Origin: Lepidurus packardi
Lineage: Eukaryota > Arthropoda > Branchiopoda > Notostraca > Triopsidae
DNA length: 64,000 nucleotides
Reading direction: 5' to 3'
Assembly: GCA_023053545.1 (NCBI GenBank)
Contig: JAKZAN010000001.1
Coordinates: 3,864,565 to 3,928,564 of the forward strand
Shown here one piece after another: positions 13,800 through 26,071 of this stretch. Numbering within the stretch: position 1 is the stretch's first letter; each line of letters opens with the position of its first letter. The translations under genes were made by a program, and so were the position numbers. The notes below the pieces were generated by a model. That model ran no database searches. It saw nothing but the letters and a program-made list of their open reading frames with translations, and was not told the origin of the DNA.

Positions 13800-16757
13800 A
13801 TTTTGCTTCGCCGCGACACCCTGAAAACATGGTGGCCATATTTTTCCGTCAATACCTCGTCAACTGCTTGACGTGGAACCTTCCAGCGTTATTTGTGCAA
13901 TAAGGCGTCTGTATTTCGAAGAAGATCTTTAAGGCTTTCTCATTTGCGGTTGAAGACTTTTTAGACCATTTATTTTGGTATTTGTTTTTTGTAGGCTACG
14001 AGAAATAGGTTTTCAACCCCGTAGTTCTAAAGTACCGAACCCACAGACAGCGAACAGTTGTTCTCTTGTTGTAGTCCCAACAAGGCCGGACAAACAGCGT
14101 GCAGGAACCTTATCCATATAAACAGAACTTTTTTTTTCTCTCTCGTTTCTCCAGCTCACGTCCCCACGAGAGAGCAATTATATATACACACAAGTAAATG
14201 GGACGGCCACATGTTCCCCTTACTTGCCTGCGAGGAGTAAATTTAAAAGGCAAAAGGGTATGTGTAAACACTAGCTGAGAAGGGTGGAGAAGTCGCTTTC
14301 TTGTATTACATCTTCCGCTTTAGCGCTTATACCTTCTCCATCGGTAAGTAAACTGACGTCTATTTTATGCGTGTACAGGGGACGGAGAAAACTCGTCCAA
14401 GGTTTGGGGAGAGATAAATTAAATAAATAAAAATACCTGAAGACTCTATGGTGGGACAGCTCCGCCCCCAAATGACTTATGGTTGGTGCTGACTATTTTT
14501 AGCTCAGAAGCAAAATAATATTTTGTAAGACCAACTATAATTTCGCGCGGCCTTGACAAGTCGTGAACGCTGAGCGGAACATTTTCCCAGGGTTAGCTCG
14601 GTTGGAAGGTTTGGTTTTGGACTGCGATTCCAAACTATTTGAAATCGAAGGAAAGTCAAGAGATGAAAATATTTGGTGGTTTAAGGTCTTTGCATTGAAA
14701 AAATTAACCTGCCCATCTAAATTTCATTCGAATTTCTCCGGCGAAATTTTAGATGGTCGAGCAGATGTTTTATACCTTCTTTACTTTAACTGTATCTCAG
14801 TGAAATGAATGAACCTACTTCTCTTGCTATTAGAATTGTAGCCTTAATAGGTCAGTTATCGATAGTGAGGATAGAACACCTAAGAAATTAAAAATATTGT
14901 ATGAAAATGCAATGGAATGTAGCTGGAAGTCATGGAAAGAAGTTCGACATTACTGAAAGAACATGGAAGGGGAAGTAAAACGATAGGTACAGTTTAAAGG
15001 ACTTAGGTCCGGGCATGTGTGAGTATCTGAGACTCATCTAAAAGTATTATATTGAAAAGCGAATCAAGAGTTTAAGCAGAAAGGGAGCCTATTTCGTAAA
15101 CCAGGGGTAGAAACTTTGATAAAGCATGGATAGGCTCTTGTGTTTCCGTGCTTCTCATCTCTTTATGTGTTACAAAGTGTGTAAAGCTGTAAAGCCACTT
15201 TTTTCGCCTCTTTATCTTTTGCCTGAAAGAATACGAGATGAAAAGCAAACGGAGCAACTGTGGACAACAAACCAAAAGGGCAAAAATTATTCTCCACCCC
15301 CTAAAAAAAGTATACTAGCGAAAGGGCCTACACGTGGCTCAAACTTGATTATCTACTGTCAAGCAAGTCCACAAAACAAGCTTAATTAAATAATGCTGTC
15401 AAAGCCAAATCGGTTTACCTTACACGGCAATCGTGCCCGTCAGGTACAAGTACTGGTCGGTGGAACCTGCACTGTAAGTATAAGTACTGGCTTTTGAACT
15501 TGGTCAAATATCGGAAACGGAGAAATCTTAGTTTGCAAAAAATTTGGAATCCCATGAAGTAGATGTAAGAAGTACTTCTGTAATTTTCATTGTTGAGCTG
15601 CAAGCGTAACGCTACAAGTTGTATACACTACACTGAACTTTCCCTATCAGAGTCCAACAACAATGAATTCTGTGCTCTGTAACATCTAACCTCCAAAAGC
15701 GAGACCGAGGCAGATAGAGACCGTGGCATGTTTTTTGTGACGTCGCCATCGTCTCGAGCCAATCAGAAGTTATTAGCCTGTATCGCCTAAACGCAATATT
15801 GTAATGAAAAATGAGGCAGCCAATAATGCTAACAAATTGTATAGTTTTGAAGCGTTTTAAAACTAAAGCCCAATACCCGAGAGAAGGAAACAAAGCTCTC
15901 AACAATGAAATCTTTGTTTCTAGACGGGGTGAAAAGGTGAGAAGAGAAGGGGTTGGAAAAAGACAGATTGGATACACAGGAAATTTGAAGCATTTTTTCC
16001 CTGTGAATTTCTAGGCTAGGGTGATTCACAACGCTAGCAGAAGGACGTGTTGAAGAGTAAGAAAATAGCTATGCAAGTTGACAATTGGTTGCGCCTTACG
16101 GTCCTCAAGCTTGACGGGGCGAGACGGCCAGAAAATACAAACTAACCCCTGTACTAGCCTCTTCTGGGGGTAAAAGCTCAACTCCCTCCCCACCCTGTAC
16201 CCTTACACACACCCCGTATTCACACCACCACCGTCTCTGGCCAGATATGCAAGACCTTACGGTGGATTAACGTCTCCGCCACCCCACCTCACCCCACACA
16301 CCCTTTCGTCCCTCCTTTGGGGGTCTTTGGGGGAAAGGGATCCTTGCTCCACCCGCGCCTGAGAGCTCCCGAGTCTTGGCCGTCGCGATGGTCTTACAGC
16401 ACGGCAGTCAGACTTGAGCTGCCGCCAACTTCGGGAGCTTTTGTGTTTTTCGCTTTTCGGTCGCTAGTTTATGTCCCTTACACGCCGAAGTTTCAGCAAG
16501 CCCGGGTGGTGACAATTATCCCGCCAAACTTGGTTGGGGGGCAATACGATCACAGTAATTTAATTAACGTCGAGCCGGAGCAATTTGCCTGGGGTAACGG
16601 GAACGGATTTCTGCCAAATTGTGGAAGTTTAAGAAAAAAGCAAAGCACAATAGTATTTTGACTAAACGTAGTGGCTTACTAACCACTGAACGACCACTTA
16701 CCACCAAGTTTTTAAGTACTGCCCGTTGAAATGGCTGTGGTAGACTCCACCGCAAGC

Positions 16758-16765
16758 TATATAAG
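16758..16765 (+). promoter_or_regulatory. Candidate TATA box upstream of the 974-codon gene
   Basis: TATATAAG lies inside a locally G+C-richer stretch (about 16100-17100), about 1.3 kb upstream of the start codon at 18079. A start site about 30 bases downstream, near 16790, would leave a 5' untranslated region of about 1.3 kb unless it is spliced. The TATA sequence is seen; its use as a promoter is inferred. Confidence 0.3.
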
Positions 16766-18078
16766 GAGGCAGTTGTCGCTTTCTACGAAGTAATTTTGAT
16801 GGCGTGTTCGACTCGTGAAGGGACCAGTGTCGAATAACTGCGTAAACTCACGGAGATCTTTTCCAAGGAGTGTCGTGCACGTGTGTCCCATAAAAGAATT
16901 TCTGTATGGTAAAGTGGGTTGCAGAAAGTTTTGTATGGAAATAATCTCTCCAGGTGGAGAAATAACTGAAAAGAAACAGAAAGGGGGTTGGGGTTCGCTC
17001 GGGGGAAGGGACAGAAAGAGGGACCATTGTTGCGTTGCGAACCCTCCCAAGAAAAAGAAACCGAAAGGAGGTCTTCTGGACGTGGCTGACTTGGGTTAGC
17101 ACGGAAAGAAAAGGCGGACGAGGATTTCCGAAAGCTTTCATCGCTGCAGTAATGTTAGAAATGGGACATGGGTTTTGCTTCGAGAAGAGGGAGATAGAGT
17201 GATGTGTATAACTTCGGAGTTGTTGGTCTCACAGGAGAGTTCTGGGCGATGGGTTTAACAGTTTTGTGGTGAGAGCACAGTATTTAGTGAGGCAGAACTA
17301 TTGGCCGAGGAAGAAATGTGGGAATAAGAGGACGAAAACCTCTTGCCGGACTACCGCTTGCTGTCACATTGCCGTGGGCAAGGACACGGAAAGACAAAAA
17401 GCAGAGATTGGAGGCGCTTTGTGTATTCCGTGATGGACCTCGTACGGAGAATCATTGGACTTTGGACAAAAGTTGTCGTCTATAAACAAAAGAATGTAAA
17501 AAAAAATCTGAATGTCCCATTCGAAACAAGAAATATTACCCCTTAGCACTTTTTTTTCGTAGAAAAGAAGAGTGATCTTCTTCTGTCCAGAGTGTGATCT
17601 TACTATTTATTAATGAGTGGTTCGGCAGTACTGACTTGCCAATCATTGTCTTCAGCAGTAATCCGTTAGAAGCTTAATTTTCTGCATGTTGACTTATGTA
17701 TTTCTGCCGACCTGTCCTTAAAATCTGAAAATTCTGCTGAAGTGAACCTCCTGTAAATTACTTGGAAAATTGCCACCCAAGAGCTGACGAATTTTAAAAT
17801 TAACACTATTGCTGTCATTCTAGAACCACAGTTAGATCACTGCCCTAGTTTTGTTAATTGTAAAATTACCGTGAAATTTTGCTGCACACTGATCGTTGTG
17901 GATTTCCATAAGTGAGTTAATAAGCACAAGGGAATTGTTAAAGAGTTTTGTTGGGGACCCAAAAATGCAGTGTGTGTGCTCATGATATTACTGCAGCAAT
18001 GTGGGACAGACAGTATATTTGAGCAGAAATAAGCTAGCGGGAGTCGCTAGAGTTTGGGATCTCTTTTGAAGGTTTGTC

Positions 18079-21003
18079 ATGCTGCGAGCACGGAAGAAAG
18101 ATGTGCGAATTAAGCCGAACCGGAAGCTGGACAAGCGGTCAAGCCGCGGGATGCTCTACGAGAACGAAGAGCTCCGATTGCGAACCATTGAAATCAACGC
18201 AGAGGTGGAGCGGGGCCAAAGTGACGTCAAGAAATTGCGACGCGAGAACGATCATTTGCGGCGGGAAATGTGGGTCCTCCGAGATGAATACGAGCGCTTG
18301 GAGAACCTCATCAAACAGCTAGACCTAGTACCAGGAGCGATAGGTGGGTCCACTGCCACCTCCTGTGGCTCACATCCCGATTCGTTGCAGCAATCCGATT
18401 CGGATGCCGACGATGTCAACGAGAATGGACTGTCGGCCGAAGGAGCGCACTACTCTGAGTCAGAAACTTGTCGCCGCTATAGTTACAGGGGCCGATACAG
18501 ACGGAATCAGTCCGCAGAAATAAATGATAAAAACGATTTTGACGATCTCTACGTCGAGGCAGACGGCACCAATCCCGACGCGGACAATTTGGAGAATTAT
18601 CAGAAAGTCTATGGCCGGATGCCAATGTATTACTGCAACACTTCTCTACCTCAACCCCCTCAGGGCATGTCTTCACCACATGAAGAAGATCTTGAGCCGT
18701 CAGTACCGGCCGATCCGTCAGAAGACCATGAGCCAGATTATCCGGTTCACTACACTCGATCCTGTTCCCAGCCTCATCTTCTCCGCCGTAGTAGTACGGA
18801 AACTTTTGCGTTTCATGCAGTCAACTCGATTTCAACTCGCGAACCTTTCAGCTCAACTGCGGCGGTGCCAACTCTCGACCTCCCTTCCAGTCCGCTCCAG
18901 GCTGAAGGAGCCGAATTTAACTTTGATCAACTAGTGAACATCGTACAATCTTTTAATCTGGATCAGCAGCAGCACGAACAAGGCTGCAGCGATAGCAGTA
19001 ATACTAATATAGCGCCGCCACACGGATTTGCCACCGTCCGCCGCCATTGCCACACGGTAGTGGAACGCAAAGAGGTTCGAAATCACGGCGGACAGACACA
19101 AGTTGTGCGTGAATCCGTGAAGGAAATGGCTTTGGCCACGCCTCCTGTTTCGGCTTCTCCCAGCAGCAGTAATACTGCCGCCGCGACCTCCCAGAGCGTG
19201 ATCTTCACACAGACTTCGTCTAGTAATGCAGGGACGTCTGGGATACGACAGTCGGTGACATTTCGACAAGATTCGGTAGTAGTTATCCCGAGTCACTCGG
19301 AAGAAATTTCCCCTTCCGCCGAAGAGGGAGGAAGCTACGGTGCTGGTGGTGATTCTGAGAACCAATTAGTCTGCTCTGGGGCAAATCTGCCATTCGTGCG
19401 GTTACACGCAATTGACCCCCATACTGTCTCGTTTAATTTGTCTGATCATGAAGCAGAATGGTCTAAGGTCAACGTGCAGGAAATCATTGATGAACTCGAG
19501 CGGCAGTTGGAAGCAACGCTGTGTTCCGTTAACGGCGTTAGGCTTACTAACGACAGGGTATTTATTAGCCTGAAAGAACGGCAAAGCTTAGGATTTCTAT
19601 TAAGAAAAGGATTCAACTTACGGGGAATCGCCGTGAAGCTCATGGACATTACTGACAACGCGGTCGTGGTTATACTAACCGGGGTGCCACATTATATCAG
19701 TGATTCAACAGTGATAATGTTGCTGTCTGCATTTGGGACGGTGATCGGAGAGTTAGAACGACGATTCTACAAGGGAGTCGACACGGGCGAGCGACTCATG
19801 AGGCTCAAAGTGAAGGCCCACACGAAGCTACCGAAACATGTAACGGTGGGCGGGTGCAAGATCATCGTTAAGCTTTTACCCTTGCAAGACTTCATGGGAA
19901 TCGAGCCAGGGCCCAGCCGCAGCTGTCCCACAACGATCCTACGCTTCAAGCCGGGCCAGAATCAGCCGAACCAGTTAGTGCACTCGCGGCCTATGTCCTG
20001 TCTACCCTCAGAATCAGTCCGAGAATCCCAAAATCCTCAGCGTCATTCCCTCTCGGCCGCTTTAAGCATCGAGCCACCTATAACCAACCTTGAATCGCAG
20101 GATTCAGAAGCGGGAATCAAACTGTCCACTGCTACTTTTGACATTACGCCACGAATCGATAAAGCGTTCGAGTACCGGAGTCAATTAAGCGTCAACCTAA
20201 GACTCTCAACTGAGCTCCCAGCGCCGGCGGAAGTATCATCGAACGTAGACGATTCCAAATCAAGGATCAGCTGTACTGAGACGCCTCCAAGTCCTATGTG
20301 CGATATTAAACTCCATCCTTTATCCCCACAAGGATTGGCGAACATCCAAGCTTACCAGCGCCAAACTCCGACTCGCGATTTGAACCGATTCCGCAAAAAC
20401 GCAGCCGATTTCTCTCCCAGTGCGATTCAACGTAAAGTTGAATCCCGGCGAAGTAATAATAACCCACAACGCACACCCGAAGCCACCCCCCCGCCGCCTT
20501 CTACGATCGGCAGACTCAAAGATTCGCCTCCCAAGACAAGAGTCTCGGTTAATTTCGAAGAAAGTCAGTCTAAGCTGCGACCTTGCGCAATTCCTAAACC
20601 CGCTTCCGCGTCCCCCAATGGGATTCTGCGCAAGAATCTCGCACTGGACGATGCAGCTACCTTGACAACTATCAGTAGTGATTCGGTAACGGTGCCCGGT
20701 ACTTCCATTCCTCCCAGTATGAGCAATGCCAATCGTAAAAGCGGCAGTGCAGAATCGGGCAAACCGTCGCGCAGTTTTTCTCTGGTAGACACCCTCCGAT
20801 CCCGCTCAGCAGAGAAAAAAAAAGCCCAAGAAGGTCCCGTTGACAATCCGGGAACTCATAACGACAATGAGAACGCCACCAGCCATGTCCGGCGCGACTC
20901 CGAGAAGAGTAGCGGCAGCAGCAGCAAAAGTAGTCGGAGTAGCCGCAAAAGTGGCGCTGGAGAATTGCCTTGGTGTGGATGCTGGGGAAATGGATGCCTT
21001 TGA
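18079..21003 (+). CDS. 974-residue coiled-coil protein with an RRM-like, gag/ORF1-like domain; unnamed
   Basis: This is an uninterrupted reading frame, exceptionally long for this AT-rich DNA. An in-frame TGA at 18067-18069 lies just before the ATG, so this is the first Met unless a splice acceptor falls between them. Residues about 1-25 are basic. Residues about 27-85 form a charged coiled coil (ENEELRLR..., RRENDHLRREM). Residues about 90-440 are Ser-, Gln- and Pro-rich with acidic patches and look disordered. Residues about 485-605 look like an RRM-type fold, with VVVILTGVPHYI as the core strand, a helix after SDSTVIMLL, then GVDTGERLMRLKVK and TVGGCKIIVKL. This layout resembles the RRM region of LINE ORF1/gag and ZCCHC3-type proteins, but no CCHC zinc knuckle follows. 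Residues about 640-960 are Ser/Pro/Arg-rich. The tail has Cys966, Cys968 and Cys973. I do not recognise an orthologue. RNA binding is inferred. Confidence 0.9.
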   Translation: MLRARKKDVRIKPNRKLDKRSSRGMLYENEELRLRTIEINAEVERGQSDVKKLRRENDHLRREMWVLRDEYERLENLIKQLDLVPGAIGGSTATSCGSHPDSLQQSDSDADDVNENGLSAEGAHYSESETCRRYSYRGRYRRNQSAEINDKNDFDDLYVEADGTNPDADNLENYQKVYGRMPMYYCNTSLPQPPQGMSSPHEEDLEPSVPADPSEDHEPDYPVHYTRSCSQPHLLRRSSTETFAFHAVNSISTREPFSSTAAVPTLDLPSSPLQAEGAEFNFDQLVNIVQSFNLDQQQHEQGCSDSSNTNIAPPHGFATVRRHCHTVVERKEVRNHGGQTQVVRESVKEMALATPPVSASPSSSNTAAATSQSVIFTQTSSSNAGTSGIRQSVTFRQDSVVVIPSHSEEISPSAEEGGSYGAGGDSENQLVCSGANLPFVRLHAIDPHTVSFNLSDHEAEWSKVNVQEIIDELERQLEATLCSVNGVRLTNDRVFISLKERQSLGFLLRKGFNLRGIAVKLMDITDNAVVVILTGVPHYISDSTVIMLLSAFGTVIGELERRFYKGVDTGERLMRLKVKAHTKLPKHVTVGGCKIIVKLLPLQDFMGIEPGPSRSCPTTILRFKPGQNQPNQLVHSRPMSCLPSESVRESQNPQRHSLSAALSIEPPITNLESQDSEAGIKLSTATFDITPRIDKAFEYRSQLSVNLRLSTELPAPAEVSSNVDDSKSRISCTETPPSPMCDIKLHPLSPQGLANIQAYQRQTPTRDLNRFRKNAADFSPSAIQRKVESRRSNNNPQRTPEATPPPPSTIGRLKDSPPKTRVSVNFEESQSKLRPCAIPKPASASPNGILRKNLALDDAATLTTISSDSVTVPGTSIPPSMSNANRKSGSAESGKPSRSFSLVDTLRSRSAEKKKAQEGPVDNPGTHNDNENATSHVRRDSEKSSGSSSKSSRSSRKSGAGELPWCGCWGNGCL

Positions 21004-21045
21004 CTTTCCCAGCTTCTTATAAGAAATAGACAGGAAAGAGAGAGA

Positions 21046-21051
21046 AATAAA
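21046..21051 (+). terminator. Polyadenylation signal AATAAA
   Basis: AATAAA lies 43 bases after the TGA that ends the 974-codon frame, in an A/G-rich stretch. This is a plausible 3' end, with a very short 3' untranslated region if it is used. Such hexamers are common by chance in AT-rich DNA. Confidence 0.4.
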
Positions 21052-21398
21052 AGAAACAAGAAACAAGGTTTCCCGTGACACAAACGAAGCCATTACCTAT
21101 ACTTAATATCTCCCGACTGTTTCCTGCCTTTCTCTCGACCTTACATTTTTGGCCAAATTGCTGCCCAAAAGAGGAAGAATTAAGATTTTTCTCAGTCAGT
21201 TATACCCCAAAGAAGTATAAAAACGTGGACAACTGTATAGGAGAATTCTCAACGCGTAGTAGCCTGATAGAAACCGTAGTAGATACATTATTTCTTTAAA
21301 GTAAATTCTCTGGATTGTATTTCTGTTCGTAAGTATTTGCAGTTCACAGAAATGCAAATACAGAAAAAAGAGGCTAGAATAGTCCGCTTGTAAATGTA

Positions 21399-21575
21399 GA
21401 TTCTAATTCTGATTCTAATTCTGCCGTCTGGTTCTGATTTCTGATAACTGTTCTGATTTCAATGCCCGATTCCCAATTCTGGTTCGGGATGTTAATATCT
21501 GGTTTTGACTTGGAGAACATTACTAGCTTGATTTTTGGATATCCGATTCTGCTTTCTGGTTTTTGATTCTGAAGA
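21399..21575. repeat. Degenerate ATTCTG-type tandem repeat
   Basis: GATTCTAATTCTG and close variants recur many times, strongest at 21399-21480 and more degraded to about 21575. It has the look of an eroded hexamer microsatellite. Confidence 0.6.
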
Positions 21576-21649
21576 GATTTTGGAGATTCTATTGGCTGCA
21601 ACAATCAAAGTGAGGTCTTCCAGGGAAGGAAACTGCTCGTGTAATATAA

Positions 21650-21840
21650 GATCCAAAATAAGGAAGCGCAGGAAACTAACTTGCACCAGGCCGGACTTGT
21701 AGCGTTCCCCCAGCCTGCAGCAGCAGTTGCTCAACAATGGTAAATTATGTACCGAGCTGAGCGAGTGGGACCTGGCCGGGTATCTTAGTTCTGCTCCGGC
21801 ATTCCTAGTAGACGCTTCAAAGCCCCCGGCACTTCTTTAG
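21650..21840 (+). repeat. Dispersed repeat family R3, copy 1
   Basis: This copy shares long matches with 26060-26250. Shared words include CCAGGCCGGACTTGTAGC, CAGTTGCTCAACA, GAGTGGGACCTGGCCGGG with small changes, and GGCATTCCTA.AGA.GCTTCA. Divergence is moderate. No polymerase III boxes or open frame are evident, so the class is unknown. Confidence 0.65.
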
Positions 21841-24800
21841 AATCTCGATTTTCGAGTGATCGCGCACGCTAGCACCTCCTAAGCCTTCTCAGAATTCTGC
21901 AGAAATAGACTAGACTAATTATCAGAGCAACTTGTACTTTTCCCCTCTGGTGTGAAAATGCTCTAGTAATTAACTTATTTGCTGTTTGACTTGTTTAGGG
22001 TATAGGGGTAGTTAAGAGGAGTCTTGACTGGGATTTTCTGTTGAGCTTGCTTATTTTCTTTTTTCTGTTTCTTTTTTTTGGTTAGGTTTCCAGTACTCGT
22101 AAAACCCTCGTAACAACTACTAAGACGTAGGAGAGAAGAAGTAATAGACTCCTAGAGAAAGGGAAGAAAAAAGTTAGTGGATCAGAAATATAACTTATTC
22201 CGGTCGTGTTTGTTGTCTGGGAGTCATCGAGTCACCAGAATCGGACTTTGCAGGAGAACATAGGGCTTCGACACATGTTCTAATATGGATCAAATCGTCT
22301 TCCGAGGTGACAGCTAGACTGATTAAGAACAGTGGGTCGAATTGCGATTAGGAAGGAGGGACTTCTCCCTGCTCACCCTCTAACCCCAACCCCGTCATCC
22401 CACAACCACTACAAAAAGGGAACGGGGTGGAGGAAGGAACATGGGGGGAAAAGCGATCTGATCTTCTGCCATCGAAGAAGTTATTTTTCGAAAAAGAATG
22501 TTCCATGGCTATTTTCCTCAAAAGTAAACTTGGCAGGCGAAGCATATACAAGCCGTAGAAATGCGGATGCCCTAAGGCGGAGGAGAGGGACAGAGGAAGC
22601 TATTTTTGAAACTCGACACATCAAGCCCCAATCTGTCAGTCTTCATCATTCCATATTTTTCCCCATTGGATTGTTGCACGTCGATGTAGTCCCCGTCGTT
22701 TCAAGTTTTATGAAACTCGCTCAGTTTTTTTCATTATTGGATTTTCTTTGAGGTGGAGTAAATGGAAATCCTTAGAAGTAACTTAAGGATTTCTTTTTAT
22801 TTAGATTTTTGTTTTTCGCTTGCGTATTGTGCCTGGCGATTCATTCACTCTCTTTCATATCAGGAAACGAGAATAGTGAGATATCTGGCAAACAAATTTG
22901 CGGAATTTAAGGGAATATGGAAGAAAGGCTCTAGATCGTTATATAAGAAGAAATTTGGGCGCAAATACCTTCCGAAAGACTGCGAAGCAGTATTTCGTTG
23001 AAACCAAAGAAAAGTGAAGATATCCCGCCCTCCCCAGATTCTTGCACTCTAGAAAAATTTTCAGGATCGACTAGAAAAAAATATAAATGAATGTTTATTA
23101 TTTAGAAAAAATTTCGTAGGATCTTAAACAGAAATACCCAGACTTATCCAGACTGTGTGTACTACCCTTGCCTCTCCAATCTCTTTACTGCATGGAAGTG
23201 AGTCTATGCAAATATGCCAGTTAGAAATTGCAAGAGATAAGGATTAGAATCACTTCGAAGCTATTACTGTAAAGCGATTGAAAATGAGCGAGACATCTCG
23301 AACAGTGTATTAGTATTTATTTCGTCGTCCATTTTGGCAATTTTCCCATTCGAGAACTAAATATGGGTTCTTAAATTACTGCAGAAATGTAGTCGGAATC
23401 GTAGAAAGAAATCCAATAATTTCAAATTGAGCCGCTAGTACTCGTAATCCAAAAGTTTATAGCTCCGCCTTCCAGTGAACTTATTCTCGGAAGAAATATG
23501 TAAGCATCTCAAAGATCAGCGAGGTAGTATTCTTGGACTTACGCAGAAATGGCTGCAAAAATTCTGAAAATCACAAACTACGTAACAACCTCCCCCCCCC
23601 CAAGAAATGGCTTTTTTGATCATGTTAGGTTTATTACAGCAATAATTCCGAGAAGTACACCGAATGTCTTGCGATCGGCAAAAGGCAGAGATAACCAGAA
23701 GAACTCTTGAGATTCTTGATTCTCGCAGAATTTGCTGAAATAAAAGAAGAAAGGAAAGAAAACGGCAGCTGAACGAGTCCGCGCATAAATAGGGTGCCAG
23801 AATTTACGGCCGTTTGATCGATTACATTGATCTTAAAAACCTGCATAATTTCCCTTTCACACTCTTCTTTTCTTTTTTACGTTTTGACGCGTTCCGCGGA
23901 CTTTTTTTTATCTTTTTTCCTTCTTAGCAGTGGAATTGGTAAGGAAAAACTTGAAAATCTGCAAGAAATACTGGCTTCTTGGCACGGCTTATTGCTATCT
24001 TCCCCATAGACTCTCCGCCTCTTGTACACACTTCCCCATGTGTCCCGCTTACGGTGCAGAAATACTCTGAAAACTTGCATTCCTTTTCAGTAAGCTAATC
24101 TAAACTTAATAAAGTCCCCAAAACCCATCTTCCTTACCCCCTTTTCGAGAATATCAAAAGTGTTACAGTTATCTTCAGTGTTACCTTCGCCCTCCTCTCC
24201 CCTCAACCTCCTAAACATGGTCAATCTTATTTCTTCATATTTTCTTTTGCATATAAAAATTTTGAGATAAATTGACTGTTAACAATTTTTAGAATTTAAT
24301 GTGAGAAAATGTCACACATGCAAAATGGCAACGAACATATCCATGTACAGTTGTTATAGAACTTGAAGAAATTTAAAAGAAAAAATTAGTTTGGTAGAAG
24401 ACGTCATTGTGCATTTTTAGATGTCTAAAAGAAAAATTGTTACACATTTGGTTTAAATCATGACTGTTAAAAATTACACATGAAAAAAAGACAAATATAT
24501 GCCAGGGAATGGGTATATACCAGAAGAACAAGGTTTTAATTGCGATTTCTTGTGCTTTCCCGAAAGTTTTAGCCAAAGGGGAAGAAGGAGGGTTGGGGTG
24601 GCCGAGATTATAGCTTGGCTGCTAGCGAGATGAGAGGGTTTTATCCGGGCACAGACACAGGCATTTTCATTAGGCGAGATCGACGCTTCATTTCCTTTTT
24701 AGCATGAACGAAGAGGAGACAAAAAGAAACAAAAATGCAGTAATAAAATGTTAACGAAAAAATATCGGTACACAGAAGATCATCTCTTTTTTTCTTTTTT

Positions 24801-25930
24801 TTTGGGGGGGGTGGGTGGGTAGGGAGGTGATAGCAGTGCATTCTATTGATGATGCACATTTTGACGGGCTAGCGAGATTCCTTTATTTCTTATTTCGGAT
24901 TCCTGACAGAGATGTGAGAGCCTGTGGTCAATTGGATGTTACTTTTAACTCCAGAATGGTCTCACACTGGCAATTTGGTTGAGTTTGAGTTGAGTTGGGG
25001 TTTTTGTTATAAATCTTTTAATGTAGTACATAGGGGGAAATTCTTTTGACAACATGAGAATTGGGAAAGATGACACGTGTTTGTCAAGTCGGATCACCTA
25101 GCTTTTTGAATTGCTAATAGGGGAAATGATTTTTAAGGAAATCGAAAAATTCTCAATCGGAAAGAAATGAAACCCTTCTGTCAGCACATAGTGACTCAAT
25201 ATATTCGATTTTGAACGATCTCTGCTATGCACATAAAAGGAAATGACTCAAAGAAGAAGTTGTTATAATTTGGTTATTTTTATTCATTATTAAAAACGCT
25301 TTAGTAATTCGGAGAATATGTCTGCAGAATGATTCGATTGGTCTTTTTAAAGCTAACACAGGTTTAAGGGATCGTAAAATCATGTAGCCTTGTGGTTGAA
25401 ATTATAAGAATCGTTCGAAGGTGATATTTTTAACACAAGTTTATGTTGTGAAATGGGCGAAATTCTGGTAATAAAGGTTGCACGGATCTTAAATTTCCAC
25501 AAGATAGATGAGAATTGTCGTAATCGTTGAACTTAGTAATCTCTGAAACAGCCTGGAAAGAGATCTTTGAATTTCTGAAAAAAAAATCTTTAAATTTCCG
25601 CAAGATAGATGAGAATTGTCATAATCGTTGGCTCTTAGTTTTAAAAAAAGAGTCTGCGAAGGAATCATGGAAATCCACAAATATGTTCTGAAGAAATGTG
25701 AAGAATCACGAAAATCCTTGAACGAAAGTAATGGGGATAACTAAAGGCTCCCCTATAGCTTAGCTTTCTGTGGCATGATAGCATAAGGAAGGCAGTATAT
25801 TTTAATTTTTTCAGATTTTCAGCCTTTTCAGATTTGAGAAATGCTGATTAATAAGTAAGCCTTCGCGCAAAAAAAGCAAAATTAACTGTATTTCTTAATA
25901 AGAACTGCGTGCAAAGTTGCGCATTTAGCC

Positions 25931-25995
25931 ATGGGGTTATCATGCCCGTTATTTATGCACAGAAGCAAATGCGCGTTCATATGCACCTATACTAA
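25931..25995 (-). repeat. Dispersed repeat family R2, inverted copy
   Basis: The reverse complement reads as a near copy of the segments at 28935-29060 and 54392-54535. It is anchored on ATATGAACGCGCATT.GCTTCTG. Confidence 0.6.
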
Positions 25996-26071
25996 ACATG
26001 TTGAGCCACCTTGCGACAGCCAGAGTGGGACAAGCTAAGCTTTACGGGAGCCTTTAAGGTCCAAAAAAAGG

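Larger units (their letters stand above)
7459..16757. other. Gene-free intergenic DNA
   Basis: No gene is supported here. The stretch holds a 14-base G run at 8072-8085 and an inverted pair TTTCCGTTTAC/GTAAACGGAAA at about 7840-7877. It also has a short tandem copy of AGATGGTCCCTGCG near 10748-10784, two CTCF-like sequences at 12906-12919 and 13786-13799, and a double E-box (CACGTGCACGTG) near 13387-13398. From about 16100 the composition becomes richer in G+C, which fits a promoter region for the gene downstream. Confidence 0.5.

Noticed and set aside
14324-14343. Possible 20-base exon between CGCTTTAG and GTAAGT
   Set aside because: No neighbouring exons in phase and no evidence of a transcript.
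16317-17141. Several overlapping frames of 60-114 codons on both strands
   Set aside because: They overlap one another in a G+C-richer patch better explained as a promoter region. None has a recognisable domain.
23928-23944. Possible micro-exon between a strong acceptor (CTTCTTAG) and a GTAAGG donor
   Set aside because: Only 11 bases long and not attached to any gene. Chance matches of this kind are common.
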